Shown here one piece after another: positions 1 through 7,897 of a DNA stretch of 64,000 bases. The notes below the pieces were generated by a model. That model saw only the letters and a program-made list of their open reading frames with translations, made no database searches and was not told the DNA's origin. Each line of letters starts with the position of its first letter. Position 1 is the stretch's first letter. Source of the stretch: Myxococcales bacterium (GTDB lineage Bacteria > Myxococcota_A > Polyangia > Haliangiales > Haliangiaceae); contig JADJUW010000002.1 in NCBI GenBank assembly GCA_016716835.1, positions 496,001 through 560,000 of the forward strand. Direction: 5' to 3'. The position numbers and the translations under genes were made by a program.

Positions 1-1158
1 CGCGACGCGCAGCTGTGGTTTACGTTGGCGCGCAAAGATGCCGGCGATGGCGAGGGCAAGGCGCTAGCGGCGCTCAGTGCGAAGCAGGAAAGCGAACGCT
101 TGGCATATGTGGCGTTGACGCGGGCCAAGGTGCGCACCTATGTGCTGGGGCCCATGCGGCTTAAAACCGGCGGCTTGGTCAATGACCACTTCTACATGCC
201 GATCTGGCGCAGCCTGGAGGCGGCAAGGCTTGGCGACGCGCAATGCGAGGTCATGGCCTTGCCTCCGCCAGCTGATATGGCGGCCTCAGCGCCGAAAGCA
301 GTTACCAACGACGCCGTGCTCGCTGAGCCACCGCCCCTGGTTGATTTGGCGCCGACGCGCTCATGGCAAGGCCACGCACGCGGCATCAAGGTGGTGTCGT
401 ATTCGTCGCTCAAGTGGCGCGACGATCTAGCGGCGGCGAGCGCCGAGACGGGTGAAGCCACGCGACATTTGGGAGATGAAGTTGGCGAGGACGATTCGCC
501 CGTGATGTCGCCGCTGCCCGCAGACGCGTTGCCCGCGGGTCGCGAGACGGGCCTGTTCTTGCATCGGCTGCTCGAGCTGGCGCCGTTGCCCGCGCGCGAT
601 GAGGCCTTCGAGGCGTGGGCCGACGCATCGGCGACGCAGGCGGGCCTCGCCACCGCGAGCGGCGAATTTGGCCTCGCGTCGGCACATCATGCGCAGGCGC
701 TGCGCCTCGCGTTTAACGCGCTCATGCAGCCGCTCGCGCTTGGCAGGGCGCCAACCCCGCTTGCGCGCGCCGACAAGCTCGCGCGCGAGCTGGCGTTTAT
801 GACGCCCTTGCAGCCTGCGGCCGCGCGCTCCGATATGATGGTCGGTGTGCTCGACGTCTTATGCGAAGTCGAGGGGCGCCTGTGGGTGATCGACTACAAG
901 AGCGATGTCGCCGCTGGCGCGGATCTGCCCGCCGCCGCGTCGCATGTTGCGACTCACTACGGCTGGCAGAAAATGATTTACACCTTGGCCATGCTGCGTC
1001 TCGCGCGTGTCAGTGACGAGGCGACTTTTGCACAGCGGTTTGGCGGCATCGGCTTTTTGTTTTTGCGCAGCGGGCTGTTTGTCGCGGAGACGCCGAGCTG
1101 GCGCGAGGTAACGCAGTGGCAAGCTCGGCTGGCGCAGCAATTGGAGGCCGCGTGGTAA
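1..1158 (+). CDS. recB: RecB, exodeoxyribonuclease V beta subunit, C-terminal part (5' end outside window)
   Basis: The frame is open from the first base, so this is the 3' end of a longer gene. RecB is the helicase-nuclease subunit that processes double-strand DNA ends with RecC and RecD. Visible are the superfamily-1 helicase motif VI region (YVALTRAK, about residue 40) and the C-terminal RecB-family nuclease domain: a His in GLFLHRLLEL, the Asp of MVGVLDVL, the catalytic VIDYKSD, and the Tyr/Gln motif HYGWQKMIY. The stop codon overlaps the recD start, so the two are translationally coupled. An AddA-type nuclease subunit is the alternative, but the recD neighbour argues for RecB. Confidence 0.88.
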   Translation, partial: RDAQLWFTLARKDAGDGEGKALAALSAKQESERLAYVALTRAKVRTYVLGPMRLKTGGLVNDHFYMPIWRSLEAARLGDAQCEVMALPPPADMAASAPKAVTNDAVLAEPPPLVDLAPTRSWQGHARGIKVVSYSSLKWRDDLAAASAETGEATRHLGDEVGEDDSPVMSPLPADALPAGRETGLFLHRLLELAPLPARDEAFEAWADASATQAGLATASGEFGLASAHHAQALRLAFNALMQPLALGRAPTPLARADKLARELAFMTPLQPAAARSDMMVGVLDVLCEVEGRLWVIDYKSDVAAGADLPAAASHVATHYGWQKMIYTLAMLRLARVSDEATFAQRFGGIGFLFLRSGLFVAETPSWREVTQWQARLAQQLEAAW

Positions 1159-3200
1159 AAGCTCCCTTGTCGCCTTTTGAGGCCGCGCTCGCTGGTTATG
1201 AGCTCGACGGTGCTAGCGTCACGCTCGCGTGTGAACTTGCTCGCCTTGAGCCAGAAGACACAGATCAACCCGCGGCGGCGTGCTTGGCGTTGGCCGTGCT
1301 GCTGGCGCAGCGATCGGGACACACGCGACAGCCGCTGAGCGAGCAGGCGGTGCGGCAAGCAATCTTTGGCGCGCGCGAGCATGGCTTGCCTGCGGCCGTG
1401 AATGCCGCGATTGCAGCGGCCGTTGCGTATGCCACGCGGGCGCAGCGCACGCTGGTCAGCCACGAGGGCGCGAGCGCGCGACGCCCATTTGTCGTCGCCG
1501 GCGGTTATCTCTATGCGCAGCGCAACCATTGGCTAGAGGCGAGCCTTGGCGCACGTTTGCTGCAGCAGCGTCAGCGCGCCGATCGCGATGGCACACTCGA
1601 TGCCACGTCACCGGCGTGGCAGGCGATCATACGCGGCGGCGAGTTTGCGCTGTCGGACGAACAAGCAGCGGCGGTGGCGCTCGCGTTGCGGCGGCCGCTG
1701 CTCGCGATCAGCGGTGGGCCCGGCACCGGCAAGACCGCCATCATCACGGCTATGTTGCGCACCTGGGCCGCCAATGGCGTCAGCCGAGTCGCGCTGGCGG
1801 CCCCGACCGGCAAGGCCGCCAACCGCATGCAAACCGTCATTGCTGCGCAATTGGCGCGCCTATCGCCGCGTCTGGCGAGCGATGAGCTGCTCTGCGAACA
1901 GCCGCCGGCCGCACAAACGCTGCATCGTTTGCTCGGGTTTCAGGTCGCGCGCCAAACGTTTCGCCACGGCGAAGACGAGCCACTACCTTACGATCTCGTC
2001 GTCGTCGACGAGGCCTCCATGATCGATGGCGTCATGATGGAGCGGCTGGTGCGTAGCCTCGGTGACACCACCTCGCTGGTGTTGCTAGGCGATGTCGATC
2101 AATTGCCGTCGGTCGGGGCAGGGCGGTGTTTTGCCGATATCTGCCGCTGGGGCGCCCAGGTTGCCGCCGCGTCGGCAGGCGAGTCGCCGCTGGTTGTATC
2201 GCTGACCAAGAGCTTCCGCATGAATCCGGCCGATCCTCACGGCAGCCAGGTGTATCGCGCGGCGCAGGCAATTCGCAGCGGCAATGCTGGTGCAATCGCA
2301 GACTTGCCGCAACGCAAGATCGCCGAGCTCGCGTGGGCCGGCGCCGAATGGGTACAGACAAGCGACGATACGGCGCCCGCGCTCGCCGCCTGCGACGCGT
2401 GGTGGATGCGCCTGCAAGCTTCGTTTTCAGGCTTGGTTGGCTTGGCGCGGCGCGAATACGCCTACGACGCCGCGGCCTGGGGCGACGGCGATGTCGCGGC
2501 GTTGACTTCATTGTTCGCGGGCCTGGATGGCTCGCGCATTCTCACCGCGACGCGCGGCGGCGCACTTGGCGCGCTCAGCATCAACGCGCGCTTGCACGAG
2601 CGCATGCGCTTGCTAACAACGTCACCAGGCGGCGAGCCGTGGGGCGCTCAGCGCGCTGCCGAGTTCTTGCCCGGCGAACCCGTGCTATTTGCCACCAACA
2701 ACTATGAGCTCGGGCTCTACAACGGCGACGCCGGCGTCGTGGTGCGGGTGCGCGACGGCAGCGGCGAGCAACGCTATGCCGCGGTGTTTCCCGTCGGCGA
2801 CGCCTACGTGCCCTTTGCGCTCGACGCCGTGCGCGGCCACATGGAACTCGATTGGGCGCTCACCACGCACAAGGCGCAAGGCTCAGAATACGACGGCATC
2901 ATGCTGGTGCTGCCCGCTGAGCCTTCGCCGGTCGCAACGCGCGAGCTGGTCTACACCGCGCTCACCCGCGCTCGGCGCTCGGCCGTTATCGTCGCGACGC
3001 CCGACGCCCTGTCACGCGCGTTAGCGCAAGCCACTAGTCGCGAGACCGGCCTGCTCGCCGCCATCGAAGCATCGTGCCCGCACGAGCTGCTCCTCAACGG
3101 CGCCTGCGTCGCTTGCGGCAGCACGTCGATCGATCCGGTCGCTGCGTCGAACAAGCCCGTTACGCTCATCGCGCCACAAACCCTCGTGCGCCGGCGCTGA
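1152..3200 (+). CDS. recD: RecD, exodeoxyribonuclease V alpha subunit (SF1B helicase)
   Basis: 5'-3' helicase subunit of RecBCD. Walker A GGPGTGKT lies near residue 187, Walker B VVVDEASMID near 286, motif V-like THKAQGSEYD near 572 and motif VI ALTRAR near 603. I choose the GTG at 1152 because GGAGG at 1143-1147 precedes it by four bases and the start overlaps the recB stop; the frame also runs further upstream inside recB. At 682 aa it is slightly longer than E. coli RecD. The extra C-terminus holds a CPHE...CVACG cluster that resembles a zinc knuckle. The recBD order is normal for recBCD operons; recC would lie outside the window. Confidence 0.92.
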   Translation: MVKAPLSPFEAALAGYELDGASVTLACELARLEPEDTDQPAAACLALAVLLAQRSGHTRQPLSEQAVRQAIFGAREHGLPAAVNAAIAAAVAYATRAQRTLVSHEGASARRPFVVAGGYLYAQRNHWLEASLGARLLQQRQRADRDGTLDATSPAWQAIIRGGEFALSDEQAAAVALALRRPLLAISGGPGTGKTAIITAMLRTWAANGVSRVALAAPTGKAANRMQTVIAAQLARLSPRLASDELLCEQPPAAQTLHRLLGFQVARQTFRHGEDEPLPYDLVVVDEASMIDGVMMERLVRSLGDTTSLVLLGDVDQLPSVGAGRCFADICRWGAQVAAASAGESPLVVSLTKSFRMNPADPHGSQVYRAAQAIRSGNAGAIADLPQRKIAELAWAGAEWVQTSDDTAPALAACDAWWMRLQASFSGLVGLARREYAYDAAAWGDGDVAALTSLFAGLDGSRILTATRGGALGALSINARLHERMRLLTTSPGGEPWGAQRAAEFLPGEPVLFATNNYELGLYNGDAGVVVRVRDGSGEQRYAAVFPVGDAYVPFALDAVRGHMELDWALTTHKAQGSEYDGIMLVLPAEPSPVATRELVYTALTRARRSAVIVATPDALSRALAQATSRETGLLAAIEASCPHELLLNGACVACGSTSIDPVAASNKPVTLIAPQTLVRRR

Positions 3201-3210
3201 GCGTCGATCT

Positions 3211-3354
3211 AGGGTCACTCTCGCCTCCCGATTAGCCTGTAATTACTGGATGTTAGACCCGGTGCTGCGTAGTTACGTTCGCTTGAACGTGATCACGCAG
3301 TAGCCTAGTGAAGCACTTGAAATAGCAGTTAAATTTCGGGACGAGAGTGACCCT
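3211..3354. repeat. 144-bp element with terminal inverted repeats, copy A (MITE-like)
   Basis: The ends are a perfect 13-bp inverted repeat: AGGGTCACTCTCG at 3211-3223 and its complement at 3342-3354. The interior has a hairpin at 3275-3290 (ACGTTC, loop GCTT, GAACGT) and the palindrome CGTGATCACG at 3288-3297. A second copy of exactly the same length lies at 48362-48505 and matches at about 117 of 144 positions by manual alignment. No coding potential is seen, so it looks like a non-autonomous transposable or REP-like element. No clear target-site duplication was found. Confidence 0.8.
3275..3290. other. Stem-loop inside the 144-bp element
   Basis: A 6-bp perfect stem closes a 4-base loop. 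In the second copy the corresponding bases differ, yet a CACGTT/AACGTG stem is kept, so structure seems conserved better than sequence. Confidence 0.5.
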
Positions 3355-3817
3355 TACTTTCAAGAATGAATCAGATATTGAACAATTGGCAGATGCCATG
3401 ATCGCTGTGGTGATTGGCCACGAAGCCTCCCATTTGTGGCGACGTGATGCGGATAACACCGGCGTGTTTACCAGCGTATTTGCCGAATCGCGCGCCAAAG
3501 AAAAGGCAGCAGATACCATCGGCTTCAAAATAGCCGAGGCCGCGGGGTTTCGGCCAGAAGGTGAATACTTACTCCATGTCTATCTCGCAGGTGATGAGAT
3601 CAAAAATAAAGGTAGAATCAAGGCCGCAGACACGCACCCCACCATCAAAGCTCGCGCCGAGAAGGCGTATTCGCGGATGCACGTAAGCCTCAAGCAGCGC
3701 GGCCTGACCCCACTGGTGCCGCTGCCCGAGCCTGGTATCATCGACAAGCAAAACAACAGCGTGACAGCCAAGCTTCGTCGCGTATTTATGACCCTACGCA
3801 AACAACTCCCAATTTAG
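3347..3817 (+). pseudogene. Truncated M48-family zinc metallopeptidase remnant
   Basis: The 156-residue frame carries the core of an M48 peptidase: zinc site HEASH (HExxH) in VVIGHEASHLW near residue 24, the downstream Glu/Asp motif EKAADTIG near 52, and THPTIKAR, matching the usual tHPxxxxR block. M48 enzymes normally have a signal peptide or membrane segment and 60-100 or more residues before HExxH; here almost nothing is left. The frame's only usable upstream start (GTG at 3347) lies inside the inverted repeat of the 144-bp element, directly joined to the peptidase sequence. G+C is visibly lower than in neighbours. I infer a gene beheaded at the element's edge. Expression as a short cytosolic protein cannot be excluded. 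Confidence 0.65.
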
Positions 3818-3950
3818 CAGCAGCCTACGTCATGTCTGCCGCCCTCTGCGAGGCCCCCATAAGGTGGGCGGCATGATTTAAGGCCTTAGAAATCCCTTTT
3901 TGGCGGCCTCTGGTTATTGTCGCGCCAGCGTCGCAGTCGCGCGGCGCGCT

Positions 3951-3956
3951 AGGAGG
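3951..3956 (+). promoter_or_regulatory. Strong ribosome binding site of the FKBP lipoprotein gene
   Basis: AGGAGG lies eight bases upstream of the ATG at 3965 and fixes that start. Confidence 0.8.
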
Positions 3957-3964
3957 ACTACATC

Positions 3965-4456
3965 ATGGTCAAACCGTTTTTACGTTTTGCAGGCATCCTG
4001 CCTGCGCTGCTTGTTTCAGGGATTGCTGGCGCGGTTGGCTGCCAGGATGAACCCGCAGGACCGGCGGTGCCGCTAACTCAGCTCGAACAGGACATCCAGC
4101 AAATCCAAGCGTACCTCGACGATAACCAACTCAGCGCCGAGTCGACGCCATCGGGTTTGCATTACATCATCGAGACTCCTGGAATGGGCGGGCATCCGAC
4201 CGTCGAGGACGAGGTGACGGTATATTACAAGGGGTACTATCTCGACCTCGAGGTGTTTGATGAGACCGATGGCAGTCCTGTGACCTTTCCCTTGGGCAAC
4301 GTCATCGCTGGGTGGCAGGAAGGCGTTCCACTGCTGCAGAAGGGCGGCAAGGGGGTGTTGTTGCTCCCTTCGTCGTTGGCTTATGGCGACGCGCCACCCG
4401 ACGGAGTGCGCAGCAATGCGGTCATGGTTTTTGACGTAGAGCTGGTCGACTTCTAA
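3965..4456 (+). CDS. FKBP-type peptidyl-prolyl cis-trans isomerase, lipoprotein
   Basis: A signal peptide of about 25 residues ends in AVGC (Cys26), a plausible lipobox, so the enzyme is predicted to be membrane-anchored in the periplasm or outer membrane. Residues from about 60 onward match the FKBP fold: SGLHYIIE, VTVYYKGYY, a glycine-rich FPLGNVIAGWQEGVPLLQKG and LAYGDAPPDGV, ending in the strand VMVFDVELVDF. FKBP isomerases assist folding of exported proteins. The N-terminal helix (residues 37-55) resembles the short linker seen in FkpA/Mip-type proteins. It is monocistronic, with a good Shine-Dalgarno, and converges on the VWA gene. Confidence 0.88.
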   Translation: MVKPFLRFAGILPALLVSGIAGAVGCQDEPAGPAVPLTQLEQDIQQIQAYLDDNQLSAESTPSGLHYIIETPGMGGHPTVEDEVTVYYKGYYLDLEVFDETDGSPVTFPLGNVIAGWQEGVPLLQKGGKGVLLLPSSLAYGDAPPDGVRSNAVMVFDVELVDF

Positions 4457-4511
4457 GTGTGACCACATGCGGCGTGGCAGCACGCCTGTTGCGCTGATTG
4501 CGCAGCGAATG

Positions 4512-5732
4512 CTAGTGCGTCGGCGCTGAGCCGCCCGCGGCGTTTGGTCCACCCGCGGCACTCGCCGTCACCAAATGCCGAACCGCCTCGCCAAGGCCAT
4601 CGATGGTGAGCGGAAACATCGCAAACACCTCGGCGATTGGTTCGATCGTCGTGCCGCGCCAATACTGGTTGGGTTCGGGGTTAAGCCACGCCGTTTTGCG
4701 GAAGTGCCGTGCCACGCGGCGCAGCGCCTCCAGCCCCGGCATCCGCCCGGCGCGGCCGTACATCGACCACGCGCCCATGGCGTCGAGCAGCTCGGCGGGA
4801 TGCATCAGCGCGTCGCCGACAATCACCACCTTCTCGTCGCGCGACGTGGTCGCCAAGAGCTCGTCGAGTGCCACCGGCTTGCGAAATAGCGCATCCTCGT
4901 ACACCGCTTCGTAGATGCAATTGTGGAAATAGTAGCTGCGCATGCGGGCAAAACGCCCGGCGCGGCTGGCGGCGGTAAACAGGCGACTCGCCAGCTCACT
5001 ATGCGCATCCATCGAGCCCCCGACGTCCATCAGCAAGAGCACCTTGGCGCGATTGCGCCGCGGCGCGCGCATGACAATCTCGATGTCGCCGGCGTTGCGG
5101 CAGGTCTCGTCGATGGTCTCGTCCATGTCGAGTTCTTCTTCGGCACCGTCGCGCCCAAGCTGGCGCAGCCCGCGCAGCGCAACGTCGATCTGCCGCACGT
5201 CGAGCACGACGTCGCGTCGATACTCGGCAAACCGTCGCTCGCCGGCGACCGCCATCGCTGAGCGCCCGCCACCGGGGCCGACGCGGATGCCGGTAGGGTG
5301 GGTGCCACCCGAGCCGAAAGGCGAGCTGCCGCCAGTGCCAATCCACCGATTGCCGCCGTCGTGGCGCTCTTTTTGCTCGCGCAGCCGCTCTTCGAACAGG
5401 CGGCGCAGCTCTTCGAGATTTAACCGCTGCAATGCCGCGCGCTCGGCGTCGCTGAGTTGCTTTTTGGTTTTCGGGTCGGCCAGCCAATCGAGCAGGGCCT
5501 GCGAGAGCGCAAGCGCGTCGCCTTGTACGTCGCGAAAAACGGCCAAGAATGCCGCGTCAAATGCATCGTACTTGCCGATATCTTTTACGCATAGGCAGCG
5601 CGCCAAATGATAGAAATCGTCGAGCGAACTCTCGTGCAGGCCGAGCGCCAAGGCCTGCGACAGCGCGATCCACTCGTGCGTCGAGACCATCACCCCGCGG
5701 GCGCGCAGCTCATAGAGAAATTGCAGAAACAT
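4512..5732 (-). CDS. VWA-domain protein (CoxE/YehP-like), partner of MoxR ATPase
   Basis: Residues 1-130 form a helical region beginning MFLQFLYELRARGV, as in CoxE-like proteins. The second half is a von Willebrand A domain whose MIDAS motif reads LLMDVGGSMD (DxGxS, near residue 230). A Gly-rich linker (about residues 140-165) separates them. Such proteins act with MoxR AAA+ ATPases as chaperone or metal-insertion pairs. The start overlaps the stop of the upstream moxR gene by one base (TAATG), so the two are translationally coupled. The particular client is not evident from the neighbours. Confidence 0.85.
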   Translation of the reverse strand: MFLQFLYELRARGVMVSTHEWIALSQALALGLHESSLDDFYHLARCLCVKDIGKYDAFDAAFLAVFRDVQGDALALSQALLDWLADPKTKKQLSDAERAALQRLNLEELRRLFEERLREQKERHDGGNRWIGTGGSSPFGSGGTHPTGIRVGPGGGRSAMAVAGERRFAEYRRDVVLDVRQIDVALRGLRQLGRDGAEEELDMDETIDETCRNAGDIEIVMRAPRRNRAKVLLLMDVGGSMDAHSELASRLFTAASRAGRFARMRSYYFHNCIYEAVYEDALFRKPVALDELLATTSRDEKVVIVGDALMHPAELLDAMGAWSMYGRAGRMPGLEALRRVARHFRKTAWLNPEPNQYWRGTTIEPIAEVFAMFPLTIDGLGEAVRHLVTASAAGGPNAAGGSAPTH

Positions 5733-6544
5733 TAGGCCTTGGCGCGCTTGGTCAAAAGCTCCATGTCTTGCTCGGTCTTAATCAGCGTGCCGAGAAACGG
5801 AATGCCCGCCGCCAGCTTCTTAGGCGACATGCCGCTGTGCTTTAGCGCCGCCAGCCAATCGATAAACTCGCTGGTCGACGGGCGCTTGCGCAGGCGCGGC
5901 GTATTACGGAGGCCGTAAAAGATTTCGATCGCATTGGCCAGCACATCGTCTTCGAGGCTCGGGAAGTGCACGTGCACAATCTCGCGCATCTGCGCGCGAT
6001 CGGGAAACTCAATAAAGTGGAACACGCAGCGGCGGAGAAACGCGTCGGGCAGTTCTTTTTCGTTGTTGGACGTAATGATTACGATCGGCCGTTCTTTGGC
6101 CGTCACTTCGCGGCCAGTCTCGTCAATGCGAAAGCGCATCGCATCGAGTTCCATTAGCAAATCGTTGGGGAACTCGATGTCGGCCTTATCCACTTCGTCA
6201 ATCAGCAGCACGACGCGGCTCTCGGCGGCGAGCGCCGTGCCCAAGGGCCCGAGCTTGATATAGCGCTCGATGTCGCGCACCTCGCCATCGCCAAACCGGC
6301 TGTCGTGCAGCCGCGCCACGGTGTCGTACACATACAGGCCATCCTTCGCCTTGGTCGTAGACTTAACGTGCCAGCGCACCAGCGGCAGGCCCATCGCCGC
6401 CGCGACATTTTCCGCCAGCAGCGTCTTGCCCGTGCCCGGTTCGCCGCGCACTAGCAGCGGCCGGCCCAGCGCGACTGCCACGTTGACCGCATACTGCAGC
6501 TCCTCGGACGCAATGTAGGATTCAGTACCCTTGAACGAATTCAC
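5732..6544 (-). CDS. MoxR-family AAA+ ATPase
   Basis: A 270-residue AAA+ protein with Walker A GEPGTGKT near residue 36, Walker B VVLLIDEVDKAD near 112, sensor-1 IVIITSNNEKELPDAF near 153, the arginine-finger segment FLRRCVFHFIEFP, and a C-terminal lid. MoxR ATPases remodel or mature partner complexes together with VWA proteins. The next gene encodes exactly such a partner and is coupled by TAATG. No dedicated substrate operon is next to it. Confidence 0.9.
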   Translation of the reverse strand: MNSFKGTESYIASEELQYAVNVAVALGRPLLVRGEPGTGKTLLAENVAAAMGLPLVRWHVKSTTKAKDGLYVYDTVARLHDSRFGDGEVRDIERYIKLGPLGTALAAESRVVLLIDEVDKADIEFPNDLLMELDAMRFRIDETGREVTAKERPIVIITSNNEKELPDAFLRRCVFHFIEFPDRAQMREIVHVHFPSLEDDVLANAIEIFYGLRNTPRLRKRPSTSEFIDWLAALKHSGMSPKKLAAGIPFLGTLIKTEQDMELLTKRAKA

Positions 6545-6711
6545 GATGGCCGCAGAATAGTCGAAAGCCGGGCTAATGCCGATGCGCTAGCCGCGAAACC
6601 GAGGGGGCATATTGGTTTGGGCGGGGTGCCGCCTAAGCCGGCGAGAGGTAAGGCTTATCAGAAAATTGCGGCGCGTTAGATCCTAGCTGCCGCTGGCGCG
6701 TTAGGTCCCAT

Positions 6712-7407
6712 ATGCGCGCCAGCTTCGTTCGTGCCAGCACCCGTGCCGCGACATGGATTCTCTGGCTGGCGCTGGCCTTGGGCGCCGCGCTCATCATCGA
6801 CGCGAGCCTGGTGTATTGGGGCGACGACCTCGCGCCCTTCTTCGTTGAACGTCTGCCGTTGCCGCACGAGGAGCTGTGGATGACCGCGGTGCAAGTTCAC
6901 GTCGCCGCCGCCTGCTTCGCGCTGGCGGCCTGCCTCGTTCTGGTGGTGCCATGGACCATGCGCCGTGTGCCGCGCCTGCATCGCTGGCTGGGGCGAGCCA
7001 CGGGCCTGGTCATTCTCCTCGGCGTGGTCCCAGCGGGGTTTTACTTGGCGTTCTTTGCTCGTGGCGGCCTGCCTTCCACCCTTGGCTTTTTGCTCACCGG
7101 CGGCATCACTGCGTTCGCCATGGTGCGTGCGATCACCAGCGCCAGGTCGCGCGACCTCCGCACACATCGCAAGATGACGCTGCACGTGCTGGCGCAACTC
7201 AGCGTCGCGGTGACGTCGCGCGCCATCTTGTACGGCTTGGCGCACTATGGCTACGACAGCGATCCTCTCTACATTGCCGCGCTTTGGATCCCGGTCGTCG
7301 GCAGCGCCGCCGTCATCGAGTGGATGCTGCCTCGTTCAATACAAGCGTCGCCACCAGCAATTCGGCTGGTGGTGGCAAAGGCAACCGAGTTGTCGCTTAA
7401 TCGATAA
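6712..7407 (+). CDS. DUF2306-type multi-pass membrane protein
   Basis: 231 residues with five or more hydrophobic helices (about 15-32, 60-82, 98-118, 125-140, 160-185, 195-210). The cytoplasmic loop with PRLHRWLGRATGL and the later DLRTHRKMTLH carry His/Arg pairs typical of the DUF2306 predicted membrane protein family, whose function is unknown. It is probably co-transcribed with the next gene, which starts eight bases after its stop with AAGGA overlapping the stop region. The ATG at 6712 is accepted although no strong Shine-Dalgarno is present. Confidence 0.65.
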   Translation: MRASFVRASTRAATWILWLALALGAALIIDASLVYWGDDLAPFFVERLPLPHEELWMTAVQVHVAAACFALAACLVLVVPWTMRRVPRLHRWLGRATGLVILLGVVPAGFYLAFFARGGLPSTLGFLLTGGITAFAMVRAITSARSRDLRTHRKMTLHVLAQLSVAVTSRAILYGLAHYGYDSDPLYIAALWIPVVGSAAVIEWMLPRSIQASPPAIRLVVAKATELSLNR

Positions 7408-7415
7408 GGAACCCC

Positions 7416-7880
7416 ATGAAACGTATAGCTTTGCTCGCCGCCCTATTCACCGCGCTGCCGCTCGCGCTAGCCGCGACATCTGCGCACGCCGATGCCCGCA
7501 GCGATGCGCTGGCCGTCGTCGAGCGCGAGATGGAAAAGGTTGAGTCCGCCGCGCCTCGCAAAAAGACATTTTCGCGGATGGCTCAGCCGTTGTCATACGA
7601 CCCAGAGCTAGACGCAGATGCGAGCGTGGACGCCAAGGGGCGAGCCTTCTACGCCTTTCGCGTCGATCAGGGCTCGGAGTCCCTCGCGGGCTGTGTCTAC
7701 GCGGCAACCGCCGACGTCTTCATTACCAAAAAAGGCGCCGTGTACCCCGTGGCCCACCTGCGCGGCAAGCGGGTAAAGCGCGCGGCCGCGGGCACCTGCG
7801 TCAGCGCGGAGGTCTCTAGCACCAAACTTTCGCAGGTGTTTGCAGCCCCACCACCAAGCAAGCACGCTCGCCGGCGCTAG
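7416..7880 (+). CDS. Hypothetical secreted protein
   Basis: 154 residues with a classical signal peptide ending in SAHA-DA (about residue 25). The mature part has a short Lys/Glu-rich helix, then a small beta-rich region containing two Cys (GCVYAATADVF and AGTCVSAEV) that could form a disulfide, and a basic tail (KHARRR). No family recognised. AAGGA about eight bases upstream and the close spacing suggest co-expression with the DUF2306 protein. Confidence 0.6.
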   Translation: MKRIALLAALFTALPLALAATSAHADARSDALAVVEREMEKVESAAPRKKTFSRMAQPLSYDPELDADASVDAKGRAFYAFRVDQGSESLAGCVYAATADVFITKKGAVYPVAHLRGKRVKRAAAGTCVSAEVSSTKLSQVFAAPPPSKHARRR

Positions 7881-7897
7881 CTACCGTTCGCTCAACC

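Noticed and set aside
3838..3872. GCCGCCC...GGGCGGC hairpin after the M48 remnant as a terminator
   Set aside because: The arms are short, the loop is 21 bases and no T-run follows.
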